DNA of 58,271 nucleotides from the NCBI GenBank assembly GCA_002298905.1, contig DBMA01000023.1, positions 1-58,271 of the forward strand, in the 5' to 3' direction. The notes under the pieces were generated by a model. It saw only the letters and a program-made list of their open reading frames with translations, was not told the origin of the DNA and did no database searches. Source of the stretch: Mycoplasma sp. UBA710. Lineage in GTDB: Bacteria; Bacillota_I; Bacilli_A; Mycoplasmatales; Metamycoplasmataceae. Positions 11,169 to 24,586 of this stretch are shown piece after piece. Position 1 is the first letter of the stretch; each line of letters starts with the position of its first letter. The position numbers and the translations under genes are program-made.

Positions 11169-11996
11169 TTATTTTTTAATGAATTTTTTATAAATGATTC
11201 AAATAAAAAATGGAAAAACAAGAATAATTAAAACAGATAATGAGAAAATTTTTGCATAGTGTTTATTTTTTTCTTTAACCATTTCATCTATTTCTAATTG
11301 AGAAATTACTTCATTTCCAAAAAATGATTGAATATCTATTATTCTTTTTTTTCTATAAATAGTAAAATAAATATGCATTACTAATGTAACTACTAAAATA
11401 GTTATTAATATGATTCCGATATTTTCCGGATTATGAGCAATAGCTCTTATTCATCCTGAAAAATCAAATATTCATCATTGGACATCTTTTAATCATCAAA
11501 ATAACAATGTAAAAATAATTCCATAAAATAATATAGTTAAAACTATTCAATTTTGTCTTGTTTGAGATTTATATAAATTTAAATACATATTGGTAACAAA
11601 AGGAGGGGTCAACCTTGATCCTTCAATTAAAGATTCTCGATATAAATTAATAGATACATTAAGTTGTCTAGTGTTTAACAAAACCATAGTTTCTTTTCAT
11701 AAAATTAATGCAAATGATACTATTGCTGGGGCATATCAAAATTTATTTATTTTGCTTTTATATATAGTTGCCATTAATATAATTCATATTAAATTTGTTA
11801 ATAATAAAATGCTTAAGAAAATAATTAAAAATGCTTGCTTATTTTTTTCATGCTTAAATACTTTATATATTCCATTAGGAATAATTCCTTTTGGATCTCT
11901 AATATATGATGAATCAATTTTTTTTAATGCCATCTTTTCTGGAGATTCAATAAAAGTAATTGTTCCTGTATTATAAATTGGTTTTAACTCTAACAT
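11169..11996 (-). CDS. Five-TM membrane protein linked to the FtsX-type ABC system
   Basis: A 275-residue protein starting at ATG 11996, 3 bases after the stop of the ATPase gene, and therefore translationally coupled to it. After about 50 soluble N-terminal residues come five hydrophobic segments (about residues 53-78, 85-106, 142-161, 183-203 and 238-257), with a Lys-rich C-terminus. It contains many TGA Trp codons, including a W-W pair near the third segment. I do not recognise the family. Its position makes it a likely third component or partner of the transporter, but nothing in the sequence proves this. Confidence 0.72.
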
Positions 11997-11999
11997 GCA

Positions 12000-12908
12000 T
12001 TATACCTTTTCATCATTTATTATTGTACCTTTATTTAAAAAAATTTTTCTATTTGCATATTGAATAACTTCAGGATCATGAGAAACCATAACAATTGTTG
12101 TCCCTTTTTCTTCATTAATTTTTTTTAATAATTTCATAACAGTAATTCCTGTTTTTTTATCTAAAGCACTTGTGGGTTCATCAGCAAAAATAATATCTGC
12201 ATTTTTGGCTAATGCTCTGATAATAGAAATTCTTTGTTGTTGCCCTCCGGACATTTGAGATGGATATTTGTTGACTACATCTAATAAATCAAATTCTTCA
12301 AAAGCTTTTTGGATATTAAAATTTTTTCTATTTTTATGCTTTTGTAAAATTAAGCCTGTTTCTACATTTTCATATCCTGTTATATTATTTAATAAATGAT
12401 ATTGTTGAAAAATAAAAGCTACATATTGTCTTCTAAATTTTGTTAATTCTTCATTTGATAAATATGGTAAATTAATATTTTCTACTATTACATCTCCATA
12501 ATTTGCTCGATCAAGACCTGACATGATGTTTAATAAAGTAGATTTACCACTTCCTGATTTACCAAATAAAATAACAAATTCTCCTCTTTTTATTCTTAAA
12601 TCTACTCCTTTTAAAATTGGAGTAACTTTATTTCTTGAAATAGGATAACTTTTAAATACATTTTTTAGTTCAATTACATAACCTGGTTCATTTTTTAAAT
12701 AAATATTAGAGTCTTTTTTTCTTTTTCTTTTCATTTTATAATTATCTTTTCAATGAATATTAATTATTTCAGTTGTATCTAAAATATTATTTCTATTATT
12801 TTCTTCATTTATATTTAATAAAAATTCTTCTCCTGTATCAAGATTATTATTAAATTTGGGATTAGATATATATTTATATTGTTTATTTTTTTTGGTAAAT
12901 CACTTCAT
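12000..12908 (-). CDS. ABC transporter ATP-binding protein (MacB/LolD-like)
   Basis: A 302-residue ATPase. Residues 1-75 are a polar extension; the ABC domain follows with Walker A GKSGSGKST (near 116-124), Q-loop IFQQYH, signature SGGQQQR (near 220-226) and Walker B IIFADEPTSALD. This subfamily pairs with FtsX-fold permeases in lipoprotein release, peptide export or mechanotransmission rather than classical import. The start ATG 12908 is preferred over the internal ATG 12734 because it has a strong ribosome site (AAGGAGA) and an open frame through one TGA codon. It lies 19 bases downstream of the giant permease gene, which is its obvious partner. Confidence 0.9.
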
Positions 12909-12927
12909 TACTTATATCTCCTTAAAG

Positions 12928-15900
12928 TTATTTTAATAAAATTATGGGTTTAATTCTACCTTGTATTATTCAAGATACAATGCATGTGAAAGCAAAAATA
13001 AATGATACTATTCCAAATGCTATCAAAATATGAATAAAACTTAAATGTATAGGTAATAAAATTGATGTCATGGATAAAATTGATGATAAAAATATAGGAA
13101 TTAATGTTCAAACAATAAGCATTGAAAGAAATATGGATACGAATACAATAGGAACATAGATTGAAAAAAACATCAATAATTTTTCTCTATTTATATATCC
13201 TAAAATGCTTAAAATAGCTATATTTCTTTCATTTTCAGTAATAATCATAGATGTAACCATAATTAAAATTGTTAATGAAATTACAAATGAAATAGAAATT
13301 ATAATTAACATCCCTTGATTAATTGTGTTAGAAGCATGACTAATGTATTCTGCCTCAATTCCTTGAGAAGTTGCATTTAATAATAAAGAATTTAAAGCTT
13401 CATCTGTATAGATATTCACAAATTTTTGAATTGCTGAATTTGCCTTTTGAACATTTTCATCATTTAAACTAGAATTATTATTTGATTCAAAGGTTAAATC
13501 TAAATTTGGTAATTTCAAGAACTCAGAAATTACTAAATTCACATTATTAGTAGATAATTCGGGATATAATCTAGATATATCACTAGCAAATAATGAAATG
13601 TTTATTCCATTAGAATTGATGTTGTAGAATAATTGACGATAAGTATTAATAATGGTTTGTTTCTCTGAATCTGATAAATTTGTAATTTCATTATTATCTT
13701 TTACATAAAAAATCTTGTTATTTGCTGATCAATAACCGTTTGATGCATATAAAGATAAGATATTCGTTAAAGTCAATGGAGTTGAATTATTAGAAATAAT
13801 CCCATTATATTCACCATCATTTAATTTTAAAATTTCATTAGCAAATTTTTGTAAAGTTATTCATTCTTCATTAATGTATGTATCACTAATACCTACTATT
13901 TTAAATTTATAACTTTCTTTTCTCGCTGGTTCTTGTATATTTGGGTCTAATGCTAATTTTATTTTTTGGTCTAATCTATCTTTTTGATTTTTTATATGAA
14001 AATCAATTATATCTCCTATTTTAAAATTATATTTATAAGCTACAACATTATTAATTATTAATGGATATATATTAGGTTCCTTAAATGAGGATAATTGGTT
14101 TAATAAATTATTATTAGCTTCATCTTTAATTAAAATATTTCTGGAATTTTCATTATAACCAATAATATCAATTTTTAGATTATTATTATTAATACTTTCG
14201 GCCTCTAAATATGTAAACGTATCATCATTCTCATTAATTTCACTATTATTATGTAAAAAAACAGCACCAGGTGATATGAAATAATCTAATTGAAATTCAG
14301 GCATTGTAGTTTGTATGTGATCTGGTAATTTATTATTAATATTAATGTTTGCAGGATCAAAATTCAACATAAAGTTATATGCTTGAACAAGAAAATCTCG
14401 ATATTGTTTTCTAATGTTGTTAGATATTGGTTCACCTGTTATTATCAAACGTTGATCTATATAATTATTATCATTTACATGTCTATATATGAATTTAGAA
14501 TCTTCAATTTGTTCTTCATTTGAATAGTAATTAAAATAATCAATTCTAATATCTTCAAATTGCTTAATGATGTTATTAAATACTTGATAATTTTTTCCTG
14601 TTTCTAAATCATATAGAGTTAAATATTCGTTGCTTGTGCCAAAATTCATAAATTTTGTTACATAATTTTTATTATTCAATTTATATTCTATACCTTCTTG
14701 AGTTCATTCAATTCATCTAGAAGATTTATCTGAAATATTAACAATTGAAGCTCTTTGAGATTCAGGAATAGCATTATATAAATTTTTTCATACGTTAATA
14801 TCTAAACCGCCTGTGACTACAGATAAATCAATTGAGGATTTTGTCAAAATATGAGGTGTTGTTTTATCATTGATATCTAAATTACCATTAGCATCATTTT
14901 TATTAATAATTTCATTATATCCAGGTTTAAAATATGAAGATAAATAGGTATAACCTTCTGCTACATTTCCAACAGGAACATATAACATGTTATTAATATC
15001 ATATGTTCCATTTGGTTCTGCATAATATGTTTGAATATCTCCTCCTTGGTTTGTTAAAGTAAATAATTTCATGGAATATTTATAATTTTTATTAGAATAT
15101 GTCTTGTCAATCGAATCATTAAATGAACGATATGAAATTATAAAAAATAATGTTATGAATGAAGTAAATAAAGTGGAAATAAATAATGCTATCAATTTTC
15201 CTATCGAACCTAATGCTAATGAAATTGAAAATCTATTTTTAACTGATGTATGATTATTTAATTTTTTAATTGTTCTTGCAAATGCTGAATTATTTATTTC
15301 CATAGAACCATTTATTAAAGAAATTGATTGATTTTTAGTTAAAAATCAAAATGTTGTTACAATGGTTAAAAAACATAAAAAGACAATGGGAACAACTAAC
15401 GTTAATAAAAATGTGATTCAATTAAAAGGTATTGTAACAAATGGAATTTTTCAAAAAATTGATAATAAATTAAAAATAGATAATTGAGATAATAATCCAC
15501 AAATATAACCTAATGTTGCACCAATTATAGAAACAAATAAAGGAAATAAGCAAATTGATAAAGATATTTCTCATAATGAGTATCCTTGGGCTTTTAAAAT
15601 ACCTAAAACTTTTGCTCTAGAATTGATATATCTTCTTATTACAAAAATGATTACAATAGAAATAATAAGAACTAATACCACACCTATAGTATTTTGAATA
15701 AAAATTAAATTATTAATCATATCCTCAATCACTGTTATTCTTAAGCTTCTTTCAGGATTAAATAATGAACTTTCATTATATAGATATGCCATGTTATTCT
15801 TATCAATATTATTTGTTCCACTAACTGAATACAATAATTTATTTAATTTTGTTTGTAATTCTTGTATATTTTCTTGTTCTGGAGCTTTAATCAAAAAATA

Positions 15901-18900
15901 TTTTTCATGGGTTGAGTTGACATTGGATCTTTTTATTCTATTAAAACCATATTCATTAACATAAACCAAAGCCTGATTTTTGGTATTTACACTCATATTG
16001 CTTGCATCAATTACAGGATAAATATAATCAATAGAAAAATCTTTACCTACAATAACATATTCAACTCCTGAAACATTTATTTTATATTTGTCTTCAATCT
16101 TACTTAAATCATTTAAATCATTAGATAAATTTGGTGATGAATAGACTTCTTTATTATTATCATTTAAAAATGCTTGATTAACAATTGCCATATTACCCAA
16201 ATTATTATTTATAACAATTTGATTATAATCATCTCTAATTTCTGCAAAACTTTCGATACCATAAACTAAAAATTTAGTTACATCAATATTAAATAATAAT
16301 GTTGGTTCGTATTCATTATTTGCTTCTTTATGTTTAAATACATAATTAGTTAAATATCAAATTAAATCTATATCTACTTCTAATGGTGTCATTTTTTTAG
16401 GATCATAAATGAATTCAATATCATTATTAGGATTGTTTTCTTGAACTAATGTATTTAATTCTAAAGTAAATAAACCATTAATATTAATGCTAAATAGAGA
16501 CAAAATATTATATAAATTAATAGTTCTATAATATACATTATAATTTTCATTATATTTATTAATTATTCATTTAGGTTTTATTAAATAATCATATCCTTCT
16601 TGAGGCTCTTTCATGTTTAATCAATCAATAATTTTAGGTAATGTGTTTTGACCTAATAATGGTTTAATTAAAGGTAATACTGGCTGAACTGTTGGAGGCA
16701 ACATGGGTTTAAATTTTTCTAATATATCTGCTATTTTTATATCATTTAATATAGTTGCTGAGAAAAGATCTTTTAAAGATTGTTTAAATAAAGAAATGCT
16801 ATAAATATTTTTATATAGAAAAGGAAAAAAATCTCCAAATCCTATTATTTGATTATCTTGAAAATTATTTATATAAAAATGGTTTCAAAATTCTTCAATA
16901 GTTTTATCTAAATTAATAGAAGACATTAATTCTTTTAATGATATTAAAAAATTTGAAGGATTGGTTACTATTTCAGAAATTTTTGTATAGTTCATCCCTG
17001 TTAAAGAATTAACTAAATTTAAAATTGGATCAAAAGAAATAACTGATCCTGTAGATAATTTAACAATATTAAATACTTTATCAATTTCATTATTAAAAAT
17101 TGCTTGTTGTTCTTGGATTGGTGTTGATCCTGTAGGATTAATATAACGATTTAGTCCATCAAAAATTGAACCAAATATAGAATCAAATAAATTGTTTTTT
17201 GTAGATACAATAGCATCCCTTAAAATACCAATAACAACCTTAACATATACTTCTGTAGATAATTGTGGGGGCGGAGTTAATCCTTTTCCAAATCCATATT
17301 TAGAAAATCCTGTATTAACTGCATTCATTAATATTTCTCAATCACTTGGAGTTATCAAAGGTTTTACAACTAATGTTAAAGTTCGAATTAAATTATCTCT
17401 AAATATTTCCATTCCATATTTTCCATTGTTATTATTAGGATTGTTTAATGCTGAGTTGGGGTCAGATTCAGCATTATTATAATCTTCAACAAGATCTGCA
17501 TTAGGTAATAAATATTGAAATGGAATTGAATATTTATCAATATATATATCATCTTGTCTTGCTCAACCTTTTGAACCAACTACATTATTATTATTTCCAT
17601 ATCAATCAAATGGAGCAAAATTTAATCTATTATTCAAAATAAATTTCTCTAATTCAGCATATGAAATAGGTTGAGAAAAATCTGGATGTAATGACCAAGA
17701 TATATTATCTATATCTGAAACAGATTTCAAAATAAAATAGTGAGTTTCATTATTAACAACAATAGACGATATTCCATAAATATTTTTTAGGTCTTTTTGA
17801 CCATTTTTAGTTAATCAAATTATTTTTTTACTTTGTAACTTTGTTTCCAAATTATTATTTATATATGTAAATGAACTAAAAGATAATGTTGGATTAATAT
17901 AATCTCTATTTAAAGACATCCCATTTAATAAACATTGTAAAATTGGGCTTACATATTCTATTGGTACTTGATTTGAATGAACATTAATATTAGAAGGTAA
18001 AGAAAAAATTTCATGATCTTGAGGTGTGTCAATTAATTTACCAACTTGTCCTTGCACTGGTATGCCATTTCAATTTATTTCATTATTAGAATTTCCTAGA
18101 TTAATAAATTGATAAACATTATTTTCATTATTAGAATTTGTATTAACTGTTAAAGTTTCTCTTATACCTATCTTTTGTGCTAGTTGTTTTATATTATTAT
18201 AAATTTGTTTGTATTTATAATTTTTAGCTGTTTCATAAATTTGATCTTTATAACTAAGTGATTTATCTTTATTAATTGAATTTAATAAAACTGACAAATT
18301 ATTATCATTATAATTTTCAATTTTTTTGATTGTATTCAATTCACCATTTGAATTTTTAATTGGTTTAGTTAAGTCTTCCTCTGTTAAATCAACATCAAAA
18401 TTAAATGATTTGATTTTATCGGTGCCATCAGGATTTGTAATAGAATTACCTTCTCCATCATTTATAGGAATTAAATTACCATTTATATCTACATAATTAA
18501 TAATAATTTTTTTTGTTCAATATGTTCAAGACAATAATTCATTAAATTTTGTTGGATCATTTTCTTTAATATAATTTAATCATTCTTCTAGATATCCTTT
18601 TCAAATTTTAGAATCAATTTGATTGTTTTGATTTCTATCAATTCCGGCTAAATAATATTTATTTTGAGTAAAAATATATTGATATTGAGAATATACAAAA
18701 ATAGATGTTGGTATGCTTAAATCTGAGATATTATTTATTGTAAAAGGTAATTTAAAACTAGCTTTAATTTGAGGGATGGTTGATAAAGCAAAAAAATTTT
18801 GCGGTGTTGTATTTTCAGCAAAACTATTAATATCTCCATCTAAGATTCAAGTTTTTGTATGATCTAATTTTCATGAAACTTTGCCTAAAAATTCTGATTT

Positions 18901-19734
18901 TTTAAATCCTAATAAATCTCCTATTTGGTCACTTGTTATTTTGTAAAATAAATTTTTATTATTAGGATTAGAATATTTTATCGATTCTAGCGATTGTGTA
19001 TTTGATAATAAACTAGATTCCAAATACGCTTCATTTAATTCAAGATCTATTACTATAGGAACAAAATTATTATTGGCATTATCATATAATTTTTTTGCGT
19101 CTTTAGAATTTGTTCACACTAAAGAAATAGGATCATAAACATCATATATTTCAGAAAGAATATTAAAAATTTGATTTCTTGATAAATATTCGCCATTATT
19201 ATTTTTTTCATATGTTTCTAAATGATTATTTCCTGTTTCATTTAAGTGAATATTCAATTTATTATTAATTGCATTATTCAAATTGAATGATGGATTATTA
19301 AAATTATAATTAGTACTAATTAAATTTGATAAATCTTTGGTTTTTACATATATAGTTTTATTATAGTTGGGGATTAGAGTAGATAAATTATAAAATTCGC
19401 TATCTGTATTGAAATAAATTGTACTTACATAATTTTCTTTTTCTTTATATTCTCATTGATTATTTAATAAGTATGAAGAATTATTATATGCAATTGATGG
19501 TGTTTCATAAAATTGCTGCGGTCCCTCGCCATATATATCAATATCTGTGTTCATAGTAATATCATGTTTCACAGACTTATCTATAAATTTAGAATATTGA
19601 CTTTTATAAGAATTTACAATATCAAAAATTAATGTTATAACACCTGAAGATAAAAAAATTAAAAGAATTAATCCTATAAGGATTATTTTAGAATTTTTAA
19701 ATGATTTTCAAACTTCTTTTAATAATTTTTTCAT
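12928..19734 (-). CDS. Giant FtsX-type ABC transporter permease
   Basis: One uninterrupted reading frame of 2268 codons when TGA is Trp (about 40 frame-internal TGA codons break it under the standard code). There is an N-terminal TM segment (about residues 17-37), a very large Asn-rich extracellular region, then two FtsX-type blocks: TM segments around 1343-1470 (including RRYINSRAKVLGILKAQGYS) and a TM near 1515, a second extracellular domain, and C-terminal TMs from about 2140 to the end (including ENERNIAILSILGY). The two FtsX blocks bracket the second external domain in the style of MacB/LolCE permeases. Similar very long permeases paired with an ATPase are known in Mycoplasma genitalium (MG468 region). 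The substrate is unknown; lipoprotein or peptide handling is a guess from the fold. Confidence 0.88.
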
Positions 19735-19786
19735 AATTATCAAAATATTTAATTTTAAATATTTTATCAATAAATTTAAAACATTA

Positions 19787-20875
19787 TTAATTATTCATAT
19801 CTAAAACAATAATGGATTCTATGTGATAAGTTTGAGGAAACATATCCAAAATTGCTAATTTAGATAAATTATAATGTGTTTTTAAAATATTAAAATTTGC
19901 AGCTTGTGTTGCTGGGTTACATGACATATAAATGATTCTTTTTGGCTTAATTTTATTCTTTATTAAGTCTAATGTTTGTTTATCTACTCCAGTTCTTGGA
20001 GGATCTAAAATTATAGTTCCTATATCCTCATTATAATTTTTTATAAAAGATGAAACATCTTTATTATAAAACTCTACATTTTTTATATTATTAATTTTTT
20101 TATTGTATAAGGAGTCATTATAAGAATCTGTATTTATTTCTACGCCAATCACTTTTTTTGATTTAGATGATGCAATAATTGTAATTGTGCCAATACCTGA
20201 ATATAAATCTAAAGTAATTTCATTTTGTAATAAATTATTCATAATATATTGATATGCCAAAATGGCAACTTCTTTATTAATTTGATAAAAAGAATTTAGA
20301 CCCACTCTAAATTTATATTGAAACATGGAATCAAAAGTATATTTATTTTCATGCTTATTGCCATAAATTAAAGTATCTAATTTTCGATAAATAATATCTC
20401 CTTTTAGAGTTTTATTTCATTCGATCGATGATAATAAAAAATCTTCAATATCTATAATATCTTTTGAATTTTTTTTATAAAAATGTCCATCATGAACTGT
20501 TATTTTATTTCGATATTTTATTTTTTGTTTTCCTTCAATTCAATCAAATTTCTTAATGTTAATTTGAGCTATTTTTTTAAAATCATGTAATACTTTTTCT
20601 TCTTTAAATTTTCTTTGTTCATCATTATTCATATGAATTAAATCATAACCACCAATTAAATGAGCATCTTTAATGTTATGTTGATTTCTATTAACAGAAG
20701 ATTTAAGAATTTTAATCAATTTTCCTATATAGTATGTAGAACAAGTTTTTTGAATTTCATAAAGAACTTCTTCACCTTTAATTGCTCCATAAATATATAC
20801 AGGTTTTTGATTATAAAAAGTAACACCTTCTCCGTGTTGATTATAATAAGTTATTATTCCTATTAATTGTTCCAT
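19787..20875 (-). CDS. RlmD/TrmA-family rRNA (uracil-C5) methyltransferase without Fe-S ligands
   Basis: A 362-residue SAM-dependent methyltransferase. The N-terminal 60 residues form a TRAM RNA-binding domain; the Rossmann domain has NSFYQIN, LDLYSGIGTI (SAM loop), ILDPPRTGVD and the catalytic YMSCNPATQAANF. The family methylates uracil C5 in 23S rRNA (RlmC/RlmD) or tRNA (TrmA). The usual cysteine cluster before the core (C-P..C-G-G-C) is replaced by DAHLIGGYDLIH, so no [4Fe-4S] cluster can bind. Which uracil is modified cannot be told. It is the last gene of the cysS-deoD cluster, 16 bases after deoD. Confidence 0.82.
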
Positions 20876-20891
20876 TATGATTAATGCAAAA

Positions 20892-21590
20892 TTATAAAAT
20901 TCCTAAAGCAATTTCTACCATTTTTAAAAATGTTTTTTCTCTCTCTTCACTTGATGTTTCTTCATGTGTTATTAAATTATCACTAATTGTTACCAAACAT
21001 GCGGCATTTTTGTCTAATTTTTTAGCATTTGTAAATAATGCATATGATTCCATTTCTACGCAATCAGCTTTAGTTGTTTGAATTGTTTCTTCTAATGGTC
21101 TAGAATTATAAAAAACATCTGATGAATGAATTCTTCCTACATTTAACGAAATATTTAATTTTTGAGCTGATTCTATTAATTTGTCATTTAAAAATTTTGA
21201 AGGTGTTTGAATATGGGTATCTACATCTAATACTAATTGACCATATGTTTTTGAATCACTATAAGAATCCTTGGCTAAAACTACTTCATATAACCCTAAT
21301 TCTTTTTTATAAGAACCTGCTGACCCAATTCTTATAATATTATCTACATCATAAAATTTAAATAACTCATAAGAGTAAATACCTATTGATGGCTGACCCA
21401 TACCTGATCCTGCTATTGTTACTTTTTTTCCTTTATATTCTCCTGTGAACATAAGCATATTTCTTACTGTATTTACTAATTTCACATTATCTAAAAATTT
21501 TTCGGCAATAAATTTTGCTCTTAAAGGGTCTCCTGGCATTAAAACAGTTTTAGCTATATCTTCTTTTTTGGCATTAATATGTGGTGTCAT
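20892..21590 (-). CDS. deoD: Purine-nucleoside phosphorylase (DeoD type)
   Basis: A 232-residue protein, the standard length for hexameric PNP. Motifs include TVLMPGDPLRAKFIAE (phosphate site), GSGMGQPSIGIYSYEL, RIGSAGSY, and DCVEMESYALF (nucleoside-binding Met-Glu). It splits purine (deoxy)nucleosides into base and (deoxy)ribose-1-phosphate. It lies in the same transcription direction as the nucleoside ABC transporter and its BMP lipoproteins, a clear uptake-salvage grouping. It contains no TGA codon. Confidence 0.95.
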   Translation of the reverse strand: MTPHINAKKEDIAKTVLMPGDPLRAKFIAEKFLDNVKLVNTVRNMLMFTGEYKGKKVTIAGSGMGQPSIGIYSYELFKFYDVDNIIRIGSAGSYKKELGLYEVVLAKDSYSDSKTYGQLVLDVDTHIQTPSKFLNDKLIESAQKLNISLNVGRIHSSDVFYNSRPLEETIQTTKADCVEMESYALFTNAKKLDKNAACLVTISDNLITHEETSSEEREKTFLKMVEIALGIL

Positions 21591-21634
21591 ATATAAATTC
21601 CTTTCACATTTTCTTTTTACTCTATTTAAAAATT

Positions 21635-22909
21635 TTAAATTAAATTATGTTTTAATAATATTTTTCTTATTTCATCTGATTTATCATATTCTTTTTTAGA
21701 TAATAATGATTTATATTCATGATATAAATCTATTAAAGATTGGTCAATAGTTTTATTAGCTAAATTAAAACCCAAAAATTTTATATAAAAATATATTTCT
21801 AATGCATCGATAATGTTTTTATTTTGATTAAATTGTTTAATTAATTTATTTAAATTTTTGTTAATTTGTGAAAATGATCCTTTAATCAATTCTTGGGCTA
21901 TATCATTATAAATTTTGGTTTCATTCTTACTAAAAGAAATTTCCAATTGTTCTTCATTCAATTTTAAATAATTTATTATTTTATCTAATTGATTCATTTT
22001 TTTGATTAATGGACTTATCACAATATCATTTATTTCTATTTCGATGTTTATATTTGATGTTAATATTAATAACCTAAATAAATCTGCTCCATTAGGATAT
22101 AAAGATAAAAATTGGTCTGCTTTAATGATGTTTCCCAAAGATTTAGACATTTTCTGCTTATTGATATTGATTATTCCTACATGTAATCATTTGTTAGTAA
22201 TGGGTTTATTGTTAGCTGCGATATATTGGATATTTTCATTTTCATGATGGGGAAATTTTAAATCTATTCCTCCACCATGTATTTCTAATGAATTTCCTTT
22301 TGTATAATGATTAACAAAAAATGCACATTCAGTATGCCACCCGGGTCTACCGTTGCCAATAATGGTTTTTCATGTCATTCCTTCATTTTTGTTTTTTCAT
22401 AAAACAAAATCAAAATCATTTTTTTGTTCATGAATTTTTTTATTTTGTAAATTTTTCAAATCTATATTTGACACAGAACCATATTGAGGAAATTTGCTTG
22501 TATCAAAATAAATTGATTTATTTACTATATATCCATTATTGTTATTTAAAATGTTGTGAATGAAATTAGCAATTTCATCAATATGTTCTGTTACTTTTGG
22601 CATTTCGTCAATTGTTTGCACATTATATTCTTCTAGCATTTTTATATAAAATTCATAATATTTAAGACTAACTTCAGATTCTAATATGTTTAATTTTTGA
22701 GCTTGATTAATTATCTTGTCATCTATATCAGTAATATTATGAATAAACACATATTGATTGGGATATAAATATTTATACCCTCTTAGAATTAAATCAAATG
22801 TTATTATAGGTCTCATATTCCCTATATGAACTTTATCATAAACAGTGGGACCACATAAATAAATATATTTTTTCATAAAAATATTATATATAAGATTTTT
22901 ATTCATCAT
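21635..22909 (-). CDS. cysS: Cysteinyl-tRNA synthetase
   Basis: A 424-residue class I synthetase. YLCGPTVYD with HIGN near the start, GWHTECA and FPHHENE (zinc ligands Cys and His) and [10 protein letters not shown] are all in the expected order. It is shorter than the E. coli enzyme (about 460), with a trimmed C-terminal anticodon-binding region, as often in mollicutes. The start may be ATG 22909, 22906 or the internal Met before KKYIYLCGP; 22909 lies 3 bases after the BMP stop, indicating coupling. The second half also contains several TGA Trp codons. Confidence 0.94.
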
Positions 22910-22912
22910 ATT

Positions 22913-24493
22913 TTAAATTAATCATTTATTAATTTCGTCTATCATTCTATTAAAATAAGAAGCATTATTTGTGCTCATCTCACCATATAAGACATTATTT
23001 AACTCAAATAATGCTTGATTATATTCTTCAATGTTGCCTGATACCTTGGCTTCTTCAAATTTCTTTAATAAAGTGGGATCAACATTTTTTAGTATTCCAT
23101 TTTCTCCAAAAAATTTTTTTGTTGTTGCTTCTACTATAGCATCAAATTTATTTGCTAATTCTAAACTTGATATAGATGATGGAGATGCTCCTACAAAACC
23201 TAAATCAATTCCTCCATTTATTGTCATATTTGTTGGTGTACCTGTCAAAGAATTAGATGGATCAATAATGATGTTTTGGTCTAAATTTATTTTCAAAATA
23301 GTGTTTGTAGAATCCGGATATAATTGCGAAATATTTAATTCTTGACTAATACCTGATAGAAAGCACAATGATTTATATATTGCAATACCAATTCTTTTCT
23401 CAGATGATGTTATAAAATAGTCACTATATGCTTTTCCATAAGAAATTGCCATATTTGAATCCACACCAACTACTCATTGTTGGTCTTTTTTATTATTTTC
23501 TTTAATAATATTAGCAGCAGTTCTACTTCAATCTCCAGCTACTGGCATAATAATACTTGGTGCTTGTTCTTTAAAAATTTGATCACCATTGCCTTTAACT
23601 GACAAAAAAAAATCATTTCTTGTTAATGGATTATTGTCAATATATGTTGTATTTAAAAATACTTTTTGATTGTTCATATATACATTATGAGATACTTTTG
23701 TATCATTTGTTTTTTGCTCATCATTTCAACGTCTTATTCCTTCCACAAAACCATAATTAAAATTTGTTGAACCGGAAGCATCAGCTCCTGCTGAACAATT
23801 TAAAATTCTTTTATCTTTATTTTGTTCTCCTGGATATTGCTCTGCTAAAAATTGAGAGACTGCATAACCAATCAAAAATGATGATTCTTGGGTTTTAAAA
23901 TTTAAAGATATTCCTGTGCCTCATTGAGTTTTGGTTCCATCAGAATTAATATCACATAAATATTTATTTACATCTCAATCAATTGAAATAACTTTGATTT
24001 TTTTGTCAAAAAATTTTTGTCTATAAAATGGAATTTTTATTCATTCTGCAAAAAACTGTTCTTGAGTTCACCCTGTTAATACCCATATTTTATAATTCTT
24101 ATTTAGAGCATCAGAATATGCTTGGAACATTTCAGCAGGTGAAGGTGTATTTGTTTCTTTATATGTGCTTGTATTAACACCTACCAAATTAGAAAAAATT
24201 GATATTGCTTCTCAAGTCATTTGATTAAAAGAATTATCATTTATTTTACCTGCAGCAGTGATTTGAATAATAGGATTTTTTTGAATAATTTGTCTAATTG
24301 CATTTCCTTTTTCATTATTAATAGAAACTAATTCATGAATTTGGTTTTGAAATTGAGAAAATTCTTTATTAATATTAGAAATATCTGTGCTTGCATATAT
24401 TTGATCACTCTTACATGCAATTGATGTGATAGGTAAAATCAATACTGGCGCACTTAAACTAATTAAAAAAAAATTTTTTCTATTCATAAACAA
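22913..24493 (-). CDS. BMP-family (PnrA-like) substrate-binding lipoprotein, copy 2
   Basis: A 526-residue lipoprotein: signal peptide followed by the lipobox region ITSIAC with the lipidated Cys at residue 27. The mature part is a periplasmic-binding-protein fold of the basic membrane protein / Med family; the motif ITAAGKINDNSFNQMTWEA, later SAGADASGSTNF and WVVGVDSNMA, is shared with copy 1 at 28810-30351. BMP proteins of this type bind nucleosides for an ABC importer. It is separated from the permease gene by 93 bases with its own upstream element and continues into cysS and deoD. Numerous TGA Trp codons occur in the centre. Confidence 0.9.
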
Positions 24494-24565
24494 TCCTTAA
24501 TTTCTCTAATATTATTTAGGTTCTATTTAATATTAAATAATTTATTAATTTTAAATAAATTATTA

Positions 24566-24586
24566 TGTTATTTTTTTTTAACAAAA
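24566..24586 (-). repeat. Upstream element TGTTA-T9-AACAAAA (copy 2)
   Basis: A 21-base sequence identical to the one at 30437-30457. It lies 73 bases upstream of the second BMP gene and abuts the stop codon of the preceding permease. Read on the coding strand it is an inverted repeat GTTA/TAAC around a poly-A tract. It could be part of a promoter, an operator or a terminator. Confidence 0.5.

Noticed and set aside
11590..11976. Plus-strand frame with hydrophobic stretches inside the 11169-11996 gene
   Set aside because: It is antisense to a well-supported five-TM gene that is translationally coupled to the ATPase gene; no ribosome site.
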